This document shows, one piece after another, positions 54,170-63,638 of a stretch of DNA of 64,000 nucleotides. The stretch covers positions 186,001 to 250,000 of the forward strand of contig JBFLXA010000003.1 in assembly GCA_040757575.1 (NCBI GenBank). Direction: 5' to 3'. Source of the stretch: PFJX01 sp040757575 (GTDB taxonomy: Bacteria; Pseudomonadota; Gammaproteobacteria; Burkholderiales; Thiobacillaceae). Positions within the stretch are counted from its first letter, which is position 1, and each line of letters begins with the position of its first letter. The notes beneath the pieces are model-generated. The model had not been told where the DNA came from. It saw only the letters and a list, made by a program, of their open reading frames with translations, and made no database searches. The translations under genes were made by a program, and so were the position numbers.

Positions 54170-55548
54170 AGTCCCTGTCTCTGACCGCGCGGGTCAGCCT
54201 GTTATTTGGCTTGGTCGTCACCGTGGTTCTGTTCAGCCTGGGCTGGCTGGTGGCCTGGTCGGTGGATCGCCATTTCCAGGAAATGGATCGACACGAACTG
54301 GAGGGTAAACTGGCCCTGGTAACCAATCTGTTGGCCAAGGCGAACTCATCCGATGCCCTGGATGGCGTACCCAAGGAGCTGGACGACGCGCTGGTTGGCC
54401 ATGATGGGCTTTCGGTCACGCTGGTCGATGCCCAGGGCAACAAATGGTTCGCCAGCCGCGACCTGGATTTCCCCTCCGAGCTTTTCCGGGCGCCATCAGA
54501 CCATGGTCTGACCGTTTGGCGGGAAGGCGAGCAGGGCTTTCGCGGCCTGAAAGCGACCGTGACGACCGGCGACGGCCGCACCCTCACCGTCGCCATCGTG
54601 CTCGACATCAGCCACCACTTGCATTTCATCGACACCTTCAAGCGCGGCGTGGCCCTCGCCATGATTCTGGCTGCCCTGCTTACCGCCGGTCTGGGCTGGC
54701 TGGCCGTGCGGACCGGTTTGCTGCCCTTGCGGCAAATGATCGAACTGGCGACCGGCCTGTCGGCCAACCGCCTTGATCAGAGGCTGCCGGAATCAGGGCT
54801 GCCGCCTGAAATCCGCAGCCTGGCCGTCGCCTTCAACGCCATGCTGGAGCGTCTGGAGGACTCCTTTGTCCGACTGTCCGAGTTCTCATCCGACATTGCC
54901 CATGAACTGCGTACCCCGGTATCCAATCTGCTGACCCAGACCCAGGTCGCGCTTTCCCATCCCAGAACGGCCGCCGAGTATCGCGAAGTGCTGCAATCCA
55001 GTGCCGAGGAGTATGAGCGTCTGGCCCGGATGATCGGCGACATGCTGTTCCTGGCCAAGGCGGACAACAAGCTCCTGGCGCTTAACCATGAAAACGTGGA
55101 TCTGGGCGAGGAAGCAGGAAAATTGGTCGAGTTCTACGGCATCCTGGCCGAAGAACAAGGTGTCAGGCTTGAGGTTGCCGGATCGGCCACCACGCGAGGC
55201 GACCGGCTCATGTTGCGGCGGGCCATGTCCAACCTGCTGTCGAATGCCATCCGGCACAGTCAGGCTGGCGGCACCGTGGCGATCAGACTAAGCGGAGATG
55301 CTACCCACGCCACACTGGTAGTGGAAAATCCCGGTTCAATTCCCCCCGAGCAGTTGCCTCGCCTGTTCGACCGTTTCTATACCGGAGACCCTTCCCGCCG
55401 CGCCGGTGGCGAGGGGGTCGGGCTTGGACTGGCGATTGTGCGTTCCATCATGAAGACACACGGGGGCTCAGTCGACGTCACGTCACAGCTGGGGCTTACT
55501 TGCTTTGTGCTGCGTTTGCCAGGTCAGGAAGACCAACAGTCAACCTGA
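54166..55548 (+). CDS. copS: CopS/CusS-type heavy-metal sensor histidine kinase
   Basis: 460 aa from ATG 54166; the upstream part of the open frame is a shadow. Two membrane helices (~13-35 and ~165-185) flank a periplasmic sensor domain, then HAMP, H-box with His246 (SSDIAHELRTPVSN), N-box (NLLSNAIRHS) and G-box (GEGVGLGLAIV). Matches the copS/silS/czcS family that senses periplasmic Cu/Ag. Partner of CopR. Confidence 0.91.
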   Translation: MKSLSLTARVSLLFGLVVTVVLFSLGWLVAWSVDRHFQEMDRHELEGKLALVTNLLAKANSSDALDGVPKELDDALVGHDGLSVTLVDAQGNKWFASRDLDFPSELFRAPSDHGLTVWREGEQGFRGLKATVTTGDGRTLTVAIVLDISHHLHFIDTFKRGVALAMILAALLTAGLGWLAVRTGLLPLRQMIELATGLSANRLDQRLPESGLPPEIRSLAVAFNAMLERLEDSFVRLSEFSSDIAHELRTPVSNLLTQTQVALSHPRTAAEYREVLQSSAEEYERLARMIGDMLFLAKADNKLLALNHENVDLGEEAGKLVEFYGILAEEQGVRLEVAGSATTRGDRLMLRRAMSNLLSNAIRHSQAGGTVAIRLSGDATHATLVVENPGSIPPEQLPRLFDRFYTGDPSRRAGGEGVGLGLAIVRSIMKTHGGSVDVTSQLGLTCFVLRLPGQEDQQST

Positions 55549-56121
55549 CGTGAAAGTCGCGGCAGCGGCTCTCGTTGCCTCCTTCAATGAGTGATCGAAG
55601 GGGCATATACCTGCCCCTCGTGGACCCAAGAGAGAAATCTTGCGATCAAGCAAAGATTCAAGGATGACCACTGGGAAGCACAATCTAATGCTCTGGATTA
55701 CCCCCTAGCACGAATGCCACGTCCAGTCTGGGTCGCCCCAGCACCGCCAATTCCAAAAGGCCAGACGTTGCTCTCGCCTTTTTTACGTCTGCACACCGTG
55801 CTAGTGCTAGTGCTGGTGTTGGTTCCTGGATTCGTGCGAAGGGCGGCACCAACCCGAAAACCCTGGTTTCGGCGGCTTTCCTGCTCTCTGTGCTCTCCGT
55901 TCTCTGTGCCTTTCGTACGATCCCCAGTGTTTACGCGGGTTCCGGGCCGTGAGTCTGAACAATATATTGGGGGTCGAAGGCGACAAGATCCGTTTTGCCG
56001 ATGTCCATCAAGGGTAAGCAACGTAGCCCGTTGCTCCTGACCTTGCGAGGTCGCTTGGCGTGTAAATCACGACCCAGTCTGTGTTGGGTCAACGGATGGG
56101 CTGCTCCAGCCTGCACACCCA
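55549..56121. other. Non-coding stretch after copS
   Basis: 570 bp without a convincing gene. A possible terminator, AAAAGGC (55755-55761) and GCCTTTT (55776-55782) with extra T, is interleaved with another perfect repeat, CAGACGT (55762-55768) and ACGTCTG (55785-55791). Short direct repeats follow (TAGTGC units near 55801-55820) and a CTCTGTG-type low-complexity patch near 55885-55915. Confidence 0.5.
55755..55791 (+). terminator. Possible copRS terminator with interleaved second hairpin
   Basis: A 7-bp stem AAAAGGC/GCCTTTT followed by T residues ends about 230 bp after the copS stop. The stem is GC-poor and its loop of 14 bases is long, so it is weak. The interleaved CAGACGT/ACGTCTG arms mean the two hairpins exclude each other or form a pseudoknot. 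Confidence 0.35.
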
Positions 56122-56514
56122 CTATTTGGTCGGCTTGGCCTCCTCCAGACGGAACGTTCTGCCATTCTGAGTCCGACACGAGCCCTTAACATCAGGTAGG
56201 TGGCTTACCCACTCGCAGTCCAGGCGATCGCCTTCCTTGGTCTTCAAGACAGCTTGACCTTCCCTGATATGCCGTCGATGGACTTTGGACATGGTGCGAT
56301 AGGCACCACGGCATTCCGCGTCCAAACAACGCTCGCTATCCCATTCGCCTACATAGCGCTTGCCATCCAGCATCACTTCCATGGAATTTGGCTGCAGCCA
56401 AGTCAAAGTTAGCGTACCCACTGCCTGCGTGGTGTTTGAGTCGTCCTTGAGGGCCACGTTGGAAGAACAGCCAGCCATGGCAATCAGGGGCAGGATCAGC
56501 ATCAATCGTTTCAT
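56122..56514 (-). CDS. Small Cys-containing lipoprotein, copy 2
   Basis: 130 aa from ATG 56514 (AGGAGAT upstream). Lipobox AMAGC. Closely similar to the lipoprotein at 35890-36279 along its whole length (NSMEVMLDGKRYVGEWDSERCL, SKVHRRHI, LDCEWVSHLPD), with all four Cys of the mature part kept. Last gene of the second RND operon. Function unknown. Confidence 0.75.
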   Translation of the reverse strand: MKRLMLILPLIAMAGCSSNVALKDDSNTTQAVGTLTLTWLQPNSMEVMLDGKRYVGEWDSERCLDAECRGAYRTMSKVHRRHIREGQAVLKTKEGDRLDCEWVSHLPDVKGSCRTQNGRTFRLEEAKPTK

Positions 56515-56549
56515 TTCGATCTCCTTTCGATGGGTAGGTGTTGTCGGCA

Positions 56550-56933
56550 TCAGCGCAGTACGAAGCGCACGGTCAGGGCGGGTTTGCCTGGCAGGTTCAC
56601 GAGAGCCACCGCCTTGGCTCCGGTTACCTTGAACTGGCCCATGGCCTCAAGCTTGTCGCCAGCGGGCTTGAGCGCGACTTCCTGTTTCACGCCACCGGCC
56701 AGCAGGGTTAGCTTGGCGCTGGCCTTGGCGACATCGACCGGCTTGCCGTGGTCACGCACATGGAGGCGCAGGCTGTCCGGCTTGGCGACCAGTTCGAAGT
56801 CGATGTCCTTGGCCTCGGCCACCACGCCGCCGTGCAGGGCGGTGTGTTCGTGAGCATGATCGTGACCGCCGGCCGCGAAGGCGCCGTTGCTCAGTCCGAA
56901 GGCCAGGGCGGTAAGTAGATGGATAGGTTTCAT
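56550..56933 (-). CDS. Periplasmic metal-operon protein (copy 2)
   Basis: 127 aa from ATG 56933. Signal peptide ending GAFA-AGG, then HDHAHEHTALHGG, a strong His cluster, and a beta-rich domain (KLTLLAGGVKQEVALKPAG, KAVALVNLPGKPAL) like that at 41952-42326. Also sits right behind an RND pump gene. Likely binds metal in the periplasm. Confidence 0.72.
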   Translation of the reverse strand: MKPIHLLTALAFGLSNGAFAAGGHDHAHEHTALHGGVVAEAKDIDFELVAKPDSLRLHVRDHGKPVDVAKASAKLTLLAGGVKQEVALKPAGDKLEAMGQFKVTGAKAVALVNLPGKPALTVRFVLR

Positions 56934-56973
56934 GGTGTTTCCTTTCCTTGGGGGATGTGAACGAAGGTTGGCA

Positions 56974-59900
56974 TCACAACGCCTCGGCATCGCGGTCGGC
57001 GAGCAGACGCTCGGCATCCCGGCGCCCGAACAGCCAGAACAGCGCGGGGGTGAGATAGGTGTCGAGCAGGGTGGAGCTGATGAGTCCGGAGAAGATGACC
57101 ACGGCCACCGGGTGGAGGATTTCCGTGCCGGGTCGTTCCGCCTCGAACAGCAGCGGGGCCAGGGCGAAGGCGGTAACCAGGGCGGTCATCAGCACCGGCG
57201 CCAAGCGCTCCAGCGAACCGCGCACGATCATCGTGTGATCGAAGTCCTCGCCTTCGCGGCGCATCAGGTTGATGTAGTGGCTGACCTTGAGGATGCCGTT
57301 GCGTACCGAGATGCCGGCCAGGGTGATGAAGCCGATAAGCGCCGCCACGGAAAGCGGCTGCCCGGATAGCCACAGCCCCAGCACCGCGCCCACCAGGGCC
57401 AGCGGGATGTTGGCCATGATCAACAACGACAGCCGCGCCGACTTGTAGCGGCTGTAAAGCACCACGAACATCAGCGTGAGCGACACGATGGACAACAGGC
57501 CGACCAGCTTCGAGGCCTCTTCCTGGGCCTGGAACTGGCCGCCCAGGGTGACGAAGTAGCCCTCGGGCAGTTTCGTGCCCCCGACCGCCTTGCGGATGTC
57601 GGCCACCACCTCGGACAGTGCCCGGCCCTGGGCGTTGGCCGAGAGGACGATGCGGCGCTTGCCGTCGTCGCGGCTGATCTGGTTGGGGCCGTCGCTATCC
57701 TCGATGGTGGCGATGCGCGACAGGGGCACGCTGCCGCTCGGAGTGCTGAACTGGATGCGACTTAAGCCCTCCACCGTGCGCGCCGATTCCGGCAGACGCA
57801 TGACCAGGGCGAAACGCCGGCCGCCCTCGACGATCTGGGCGGATTTCTCGCCCTCCACCAGGCCTTGCAGCATGGCCAGGATTTGCGGCGTCGGCACGCC
57901 GTATTGCGCCGCTGCCGCATAGTCGATGCGCACCTTGATCTGGGGTGCGAGCACCTGCTTTTCGATTTGCAGGTCGGCCAGCCCGGGGATGCCGGCAAGC
58001 TTGCCGCGCAGCAGGTCGGCCTGGGCGCGCAGGGTATCCAGGTCATCGCCGTAGATCTTGATGGCGATCTGCGAGCGCACACCGGACAGCATGTGGTCGA
58101 TGCGATGCGAAATGGGCTGGCCGATTTCGATGGCGGCGGGCAGGTTGATGAGGCGCCCGCGGATGTCGGCCTTGATGTCGTCCAGCGGTCGGGTCAATTC
58201 GGCGGCAGGCTTGATGCCCACGTCCAGTTCGCTGACATGCACCCCCTCGGCATGCTCGTCCAGTTCGGCGCGGCCACTGCGCCGTCCGACATGAACCACC
58301 TCCGGCACCTGGCGCACCAACACCTCGGCCTGCCGCGCCAGGGCGGACGATTCGGCCAGGGTCACCCCAGGATTCAGGCGCAGACCGATGAGCAGGGTGC
58401 CCTCGTTGAACGGCGGCAGGAAGGTGGTGGGGAAGAACGGCACCGCCACCGCCGCTACCAGCACCGCCGTAGCCCCCGCCGCCAAGGCTGCACGGGGTCG
58501 GTCCAGCACGGCTTGCAGGCTGCCGCGATACCTGGACTTGAGCCAGGCCAAGAGCCGCGTATCGCCGTGGTCGAGGGACTTCATTCGGGGAAGGAGGTAG
58601 AACGCCAGCACCGGGGTGATGGACACCGACACCACCAGGGAGGCCAGGGTCGAGACGATGAAGGCGATCCCGAGTGGCACGAACAGCCTGCCCTCCATGC
58701 CGGGCAGGGCGAACAGCGGCAGGAATACCAGCACGATGATGAGCGTGGCGTAAAGGATGGCGGAACGTACCTCCAGGGTGGCGTGGGCCACCAGCTCGAT
58801 GGGATGCAGGCGATGATCAGGGTGCTTGGCCCGGTCTTCCTTAAGCCGTCGCAAGACGTTCTCGATGCCCACCACCGCATCGTCCACCAGGCCGCCGATG
58901 GCGATGGCGAGTCCCCCGAGGGTCATGGTGTTGATCGACATGCCGAAATACTTGAACACCAATGCGGTCATGAAGATCGACACCGGGATGGCGGTGAGTG
59001 CGATCACGGTCGGGCGCAAGGTGCCCAGGAAGAAGAACAGGATCACCGCGACGAACACCGAGGCGCCGATCAGCTTGCCCTTCAAGGTATCGATGGAGGC
59101 CTCGATGAAGCTGGCCTGGCGGAAGGTGACACGGGGCTCGGCCATGCCCGCTGGAAGTCCCTGCTTGAGCGAGCCCAGGGCGTCCTCGATGGAGCGGGTC
59201 AGCCCGATGGTGTCCGCCGTGGGCTGTTTCTGGATGCCCAGGATCACCGCCGGGCGGCCCTCGAATCCGGCGTCGCCGCGCTTGATGGCCGGGGCGAAGG
59301 TCACCTCGGCGATCTGGCGCAGCAGGATGGGTTGGCCGCTGCGCGCAGTCAGCGCCAGATTCTTCAGGTCTTCCAGGCGCGAGGTGCGGCCCAGATTGCG
59401 GATCAGATATTCCCGGCCGTTGAGTTCCAGGAAGCCCCCCGACGAGTTCGAGGAGAAGCCGCGCAGGGCGCCGTCGAGTTGGTCGTGATTGACACCCAGT
59501 TCCGCCATGCGCACGGTATCCGGCTGCACCTGGAACTGGCGCACCTCGCCGCCGATGGGGATGACCTGCGCGACGCCGGGGATCGCCATGAGGCGAGGCC
59601 GGAGTACCCAGTCGGCGTATTCGCGCACCTGCATGGGGGTGATCTTTCCCGTGTCGATGGGGATGGCGATCTGCATGATCTCGCCCATGATCGAGCTGAT
59701 CGGCCCCATGCGCGGCGTCACCCCATCGGGCAGACCTTCTTCCATGGAGGTGAGGCGTTCCGAGACCATCTGCCGCGCCCGGAAGATGTCGGTGCGCCAG
59801 TCGAAGGTGACGTAGATGAAGGACAGTCCGGCGCTGGACACCGAACGCACGCTCTCCACCCCAGGCAGGCCGTTCATGGTGGTCTCCAGCGGGAAGGTGA

Positions 59901-60093
59901 TGAGTTGCTCCACCTCCTCCGGGGCCATGCCGCCCGCCTCGGTCATCAGGGTGACGGTGGGCTTGTTGAGGTCGGGAAAGACGTCCACCGGCGTCTGCGT
60001 CAGGGTGAATGCGCCGTAGGCCATCACCACCAGGCTGGCGATGATCACCAGCAGCCGGTTGGTCAGGCTGTTGTCGAGTAGCCACTTGAACAT
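56974..60093 (-). CDS. czcA: CusA/CzcA-family heavy-metal RND efflux pump (copy 2)
   Basis: 1039 aa from ATG 60093. Same architecture as copy 1 with identical signature stretches (VDVFPDLNKPTVTLMTEAGG) and TM4 GGLVDDAVVGIEN. Associated genes (CzcI-like, degenerate CusF) suggest a divalent-metal (Co/Zn/Cd) or mixed role, but TM4 lacks the first Asp that I recall for CzcA. Substrate uncertain. Confidence 0.88.
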   Translation of the reverse strand: MFKWLLDNSLTNRLLVIIASLVVMAYGAFTLTQTPVDVFPDLNKPTVTLMTEAGGMAPEEVEQLITFPLETTMNGLPGVESVRSVSSAGLSFIYVTFDWRTDIFRARQMVSERLTSMEEGLPDGVTPRMGPISSIMGEIMQIAIPIDTGKITPMQVREYADWVLRPRLMAIPGVAQVIPIGGEVRQFQVQPDTVRMAELGVNHDQLDGALRGFSSNSSGGFLELNGREYLIRNLGRTSRLEDLKNLALTARSGQPILLRQIAEVTFAPAIKRGDAGFEGRPAVILGIQKQPTADTIGLTRSIEDALGSLKQGLPAGMAEPRVTFRQASFIEASIDTLKGKLIGASVFVAVILFFFLGTLRPTVIALTAIPVSIFMTALVFKYFGMSINTMTLGGLAIAIGGLVDDAVVGIENVLRRLKEDRAKHPDHRLHPIELVAHATLEVRSAILYATLIIVLVFLPLFALPGMEGRLFVPLGIAFIVSTLASLVVSVSITPVLAFYLLPRMKSLDHGDTRLLAWLKSRYRGSLQAVLDRPRAALAAGATAVLVAAVAVPFFPTTFLPPFNEGTLLIGLRLNPGVTLAESSALARQAEVLVRQVPEVVHVGRRSGRAELDEHAEGVHVSELDVGIKPAAELTRPLDDIKADIRGRLINLPAAIEIGQPISHRIDHMLSGVRSQIAIKIYGDDLDTLRAQADLLRGKLAGIPGLADLQIEKQVLAPQIKVRIDYAAAAQYGVPTPQILAMLQGLVEGEKSAQIVEGGRRFALVMRLPESARTVEGLSRIQFSTPSGSVPLSRIATIEDSDGPNQISRDDGKRRIVLSANAQGRALSEVVADIRKAVGGTKLPEGYFVTLGGQFQAQEEASKLVGLLSIVSLTLMFVVLYSRYKSARLSLLIMANIPLALVGAVLGLWLSGQPLSVAALIGFITLAGISVRNGILKVSHYINLMRREGEDFDHTMIVRGSLERLAPVLMTALVTAFALAPLLFEAERPGTEILHPVAVVIFSGLISSTLLDTYLTPALFWLFGRRDAERLLADRDAEAL

Positions 60094-60103
60094 GATGGCG
60101 CCC

Positions 60104-61204
60104 CTACCTGACCTGATTGACCAGCGTCGCGCCACGCACCACCACCCGGTCGCCCGCCTTCAGGCCGGTGGTCACCGCCACGTTCGCACCGTCCAGGGGT
60201 TCCACCGTCACCGTGCGCGGTTCGAAGCGTTCCGGCGCGGTCTTGACCCAGACGATGGCCTGGTTGGCCGGGTTTTTCACCAACGCCGCCGCCGGCACGC
60301 GATAGCCCTGCACGGTGCTCCGGGTCAACGCGAAGACCTTGACCGGCTGGCCCAACGCCAGATTGGCCAAGGCATTGCCCTCGCCACGGAACATCAGGGG
60401 CAAGGCCTGTTCGCGCAGGCTGCGGGCAGCGCCGACGAAGGCCAGCGGCACCCGCGCATCGCCTACCGCCAGGCTGCCGGAAACCACGTCCAGGGCCTGT
60501 GCGGTGTCGTAGGCAAGCGCTTCGACGCGCAAGCGGTTGGGATCGACCACCTCGAACACCGCCTCGCGTGCCTCGACTACCTGCCCAGCCACGGCATTGC
60601 TCATGGCGACCACGCCTGTGACCGGCGCGACCAGGGCATCGCGGTTGGAGAGTCCGGCACCCAGGGCGGCGATGCGCCCGTTGAGGCTGTCGACCTCGCT
60701 CTCGGCCGCCTCGATCTCCTTTCCCGGGATGGTGTCGGCCAGTTCCTTCAGGCGGGTCAGCCGCTTCTCGGCCAGACCCTTGGCGGCACGCAATTCCGCC
60801 AGTTGAGCGGACTGGTTGGAGCGCTCGATCATGCCGGCGGACGGCACTACCCAGGCCAGCACCTCGCCTTTGTTGACCCGTTGTCCGAGGCTGGGGAAGC
60901 CGCGCGGGCCGGGCTCCAGCCTGCCGGCGATGAGGGCCTGAACCTTGCCGCCGGCATTGGGGTCCATGACCACCTTGCCGGAGAGTTCGAAGGCACGGGG
61001 CAGCGCGCCTTCCTCCACTGGCTGGGTGCGCACACCAATCTGGCGTTGCGCTGGCTTGGGCATGAAGACGCCGCCATCGGGCAGCCGCTTGGGGCCGCTA
61101 CTGTTGGCGGCCGGAGAGGCGTCGCCGTGGTCGTGGCCCTCACCGGCATGGGCACCGGACACCAAGGCCAGGCAGAAGATGGCTATAAGGGCGAGCGGTT
61201 TCAT
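60104..61204 (-). CDS. czcB: CzcB/CusB-like membrane fusion protein (copy 2)
   Basis: 366 aa with signal peptide (LALIAIFCLALVSGAHA), GEGHDHGDAS metal-binding-like start, lipoyl halves (GRLEPGPRGFPSLGQRVNKGEVLA and APVTGVVAMSNAVAGQVVEA) and a coiled-coil hairpin (~125-180). Paralogue of 45494-46654. Ten bases separate it from czcA; it overlaps the His-rich gene. Confidence 0.87.
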   Translation of the reverse strand: MKPLALIAIFCLALVSGAHAGEGHDHGDASPAANSSGPKRLPDGGVFMPKPAQRQIGVRTQPVEEGALPRAFELSGKVVMDPNAGGKVQALIAGRLEPGPRGFPSLGQRVNKGEVLAWVVPSAGMIERSNQSAQLAELRAAKGLAEKRLTRLKELADTIPGKEIEAAESEVDSLNGRIAALGAGLSNRDALVAPVTGVVAMSNAVAGQVVEAREAVFEVVDPNRLRVEALAYDTAQALDVVSGSLAVGDARVPLAFVGAARSLREQALPLMFRGEGNALANLALGQPVKVFALTRSTVQGYRVPAAALVKNPANQAIVWVKTAPERFEPRTVTVEPLDGANVAVTTGLKAGDRVVVRGATLVNQVR

Positions 61205-61737
61205 GCGGCACCTCCCAAGCGTTGGCTGCGAAGGCGACGGATCAGCGCGGCCAGGCCGGCCAGTGCCGCGCCAGCGATGGCGGCCCAGAGGGCGTATTCC
61301 TGCCAGCCATGGGTATGCGCGGCCTCGGCAGCTTCGGCTTCGGCGTGGATATCAAAATCGCCAGCCAGTAGGTCGGCCTCCTCACCGGCATACACGGTGG
61401 CGGCAACCGGGAATTCCCCCGGCGTGAGCGGCTTGGCCAGGATGGCCTCGAATTCCCCTTCACCGTGGACCTTCACTGGCACCTTGATGCCGCCGAGTTC
61501 CAGTTCGAGCTTGGCGTCCTTGACCGGGCTGTTGTCGGCGGCATGGTCGAGCCAGAGGGTCAGATGTTTGCCGTCGAGCACGCCGACCAGTTCGAAGAGA
61601 TCGGACGTGGCGGCAAAGCGCGGCAACGTGGAGCCGGCAGTGGCGGCGGGGGCGTCGCCATGGTCGTGTCCATCACCGGCCCAGGCTGGCGAAGCGACGG
61701 CCAGGCTCAGGGCCGCCAGGATATGTTTGGGGTTCAT
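61201..61737 (-). CDS. His-rich periplasmic protein with C-terminal anchor (copy 2)
   Basis: 178 aa from ATG 61737; the much longer open frame upstream is a shadow of czcC. Signal peptide, GDGHDHGDAPAAT, a beta-rich middle (LTLWLDHAADNSPVKDAKLELE) and a C-terminal helix (LWAAIAGAALAGLAALIRRL). Equivalent to 46651-47181, in the same place between C and B genes. Confidence 0.72.
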   Translation of the reverse strand: MNPKHILAALSLAVASPAWAGDGHDHGDAPAATAGSTLPRFAATSDLFELVGVLDGKHLTLWLDHAADNSPVKDAKLELELGGIKVPVKVHGEGEFEAILAKPLTPGEFPVAATVYAGEEADLLAGDFDIHAEAEAAEAAHTHGWQEYALWAAIAGAALAGLAALIRRLRSQRLGGAA

Positions 61738-61754
61738 GGGTGTTTCCTCCTGAA

Positions 61755-63005
61755 TTATTCGGGTAGCAGGCCCAAGGCCTGGCGCAGGGCGGAGACCGAT
61801 GCGGCCAGTTCGACGCGGGCACGGGCGGCCTCGCGTTCGGCCTCGGCCGCTTCGCCCTCGATGCGCAAACGGGTGGGCAGGTCGGTCTCGCCCAGGCGGA
61901 AGGATTTCTCGAAGAAGCCGCGCGACTCGTTCGCCAGCCGCGCCCGCTGCTCGGCGGCAGCCAGCCAGGCACGGGCCGCTTCTTCGCGCTGACGGGCGGC
62001 GTCGATCTCGGCGGCGATGCGTTCCTGTTCGACGGCCAGTTGAGCCTCCACCTCGGTTTCCTCGGCGGTCGCCGTGGCGACACGGACGCGCTGCCGGCTG
62101 TCGGAGCCGAAGGGGATGCGCACGCCCAGGGTGAGGGTGTTGGACCAGGCATCGCCCGCAGCCGCACGGTCGCGGGTTGCAGCCAGGCGTAGTTCCGGGT
62201 TGGCGCGGCTTTGCACACCGGCCAGGTTGCGAGCGGCGCGGGCCGTCTCGACACGGGCGGCCATATCCTTCAAGAGCGGATGTACGTCCCCCTCGTTGGC
62301 TTGGGATGGGGTGGGTTCGGTGGCAGCGGATACAGCACCATTCACCGTTACGCCCGTAAGGCTGCGCAGGCGCTTGGCCGCTTCGGCCAGTGCCCCGCGT
62401 GACCGCGCGACTTCGGCGACGGCCCCAGCCACGGCGGCGTCGGCCTGGTGCCCATCGGCCCGCGACAGGTCGCCCGCCTTGATCCGCCGGGCCACGTCGG
62501 CGGCCAGCCGTTCGGCGTTTTGCCGGCGGGCCTCGGCGGCCTCCAGATCGATACGCGCCAAGGCCAGGGACCACCAGGCCTCGCGTACTTCGCCCGCCGT
62601 ACGCAGTTGTGCAGATTCCAACCGCCATTCCAGCGCGGCGCCTTCGACTTCGGCCAGGGCGCGTTGACCGGCCCGCTCGCCTGGCAACCAGAGCGGCATG
62701 GCGAGGCCGACCTCGTATTCCCGGCTGCCCTGGTCGTGATTGAGCTGGTCGGTTTTGTAGGAAACATCCAGGCTGGGCGGCTCCGCCAGCCAGCTGTCGG
62801 CCGTCTGCCGACGTGCGCCGACGGCATCGCGTCGCGCCCTGGCGGCACGCGCCTCCGGCTGACGTGCCCAGGCGGCCTTGAAGGCCTGTTTGAGAGTTGG
62901 AGACGTTTCCACAGCCTGGGCAGGGGGAATCAGTGCGGCAAATGGGATGGCCCATGCCAGCAGCCAGAGGGAAGCACTTCCCCTAAAGCGGAACACAATG
63001 TTCAT
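61755..63005 (-). CDS. czcC: CzcC/CusC-like outer-membrane efflux channel (copy 2)
   Basis: 416 aa from ATG 63005 (GAGGC upstream). TolC family with signal peptide (LWLLAWAIPFAALIPPAQA) and two helical halves (VREAWWSLALARIDLEAAEARRQ; FFEKSFRLGETDLPTRLRIEGEA). Paralogue of 47178-48404. Confidence 0.86.
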   Translation of the reverse strand: MNIVFRFRGSASLWLLAWAIPFAALIPPAQAVETSPTLKQAFKAAWARQPEARAARARRDAVGARRQTADSWLAEPPSLDVSYKTDQLNHDQGSREYEVGLAMPLWLPGERAGQRALAEVEGAALEWRLESAQLRTAGEVREAWWSLALARIDLEAAEARRQNAERLAADVARRIKAGDLSRADGHQADAAVAGAVAEVARSRGALAEAAKRLRSLTGVTVNGAVSAATEPTPSQANEGDVHPLLKDMAARVETARAARNLAGVQSRANPELRLAATRDRAAAGDAWSNTLTLGVRIPFGSDSRQRVRVATATAEETEVEAQLAVEQERIAAEIDAARQREEAARAWLAAAEQRARLANESRGFFEKSFRLGETDLPTRLRIEGEAAEAEREAARARVELAASVSALRQALGLLPE

Positions 63006-63133
63006 TTGAAGCCTCGTCCTGATGCGGCCGCCCACGTCGAGGGCAGCCGGGAATAACGCAAATACTTACGTCAAATCCGGCGAGGTAATCGCGACAACGA
63101 GGGAATCGAGGGACGCGCCAACCTGCCGGAGCT

Positions 63134-63484
63134 TCAGGCGAGGTCGACTAGAGGGGGGCGAAACAGGGAGCTTGGCGGCGGGGTGGGCAGGAAGGCCCGG
63201 TAAGCCATGGCAGCACGGACTTGCGAAACCGGAAGCATGGGCGAATCGGCGTCGATGACGGCTTGCGCGAAATGCGCGTGGCAACTCGGGCAGTCGGCAT
63301 CGAAATCGCTATTGCCGGAATCGCTGTCCGTTTGGGCAGCGCTGGCCTGATGTTCATGCGCGTGGTGGCCGATGTGCTGCTGGGCTGGACCATCCGTTTC
63401 GTGCAGGCAATAAGCTGCCACCGCCGCAGTGGTCCACTGCAGCGGCAGGATAAGCAGGAAAAGGATGGCTACAAGCTTGCGCAT
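63134..63484 (-). CDS. CzcI-like small periplasmic protein
   Basis: 116 aa: signal peptide (LVAILFLLILPLQWTTAAVA), AYCLHE, a His-rich run (HIGHHAHEH) and DADCPSCHAHF. This layout matches the CzcI-type proteins found in front of czcC in Cupriavidus-like czc operons, where they affect expression or sense metal. Supports a czc-type identity for this operon. Confidence 0.68.
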   Translation of the reverse strand: MRKLVAILFLLILPLQWTTAAVAAYCLHETDGPAQQHIGHHAHEHQASAAQTDSDSGNSDFDADCPSCHAHFAQAVIDADSPMLPVSQVRAAMAYRAFLPTPPPSSLFRPPLVDLA

Positions 63485-63494
63485 GTCGGGGAAG

Positions 63495-63599
63495 CTAACA
63501 CAGCGCGCGCGTGCCGCACAACCGCAAGACCTGGGTGGCTATCAGGGTGGCGGGCATGGCCAGGGCGAACATCAGGGTATTGCGCTGCATCGATTTCAT
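63495..63599 (-). pseudogene. Truncated copy of the Met-rich protein gene
   Basis: 34 codons beginning MKSMQRNTLMFALAMP, nearly the same as the start of the Met-rich protein at 48401-48901 (MKSMQRNTLMLALA). It then diverges (TLIATQVLRLCGTRALC) and stops, losing the whole Met-rich part. It lies after a CusF-like gene exactly as the full copy does, so it is the remnant of a duplicated cusF/Met-rich pair. Confidence 0.75.
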
Positions 63600-63638
63600 G
63601 TCCCCCGTGGGTAGGAAAAGTCGCTCATTGAGACTGCC

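Noticed and set aside
55591..56040. 149-codon plus-strand frame after copS
   Set aside because: Low-complexity translation (Leu-Val runs, Arg/Pro-rich), covers hairpins and short repeats, and has no good ribosome site.
57865..60081. 738-codon plus-strand frame opposite the second RND pump
   Set aside because: Mirrors the codon pattern of the pump gene; rich in His/Gln/Gly with no recognisable domain.
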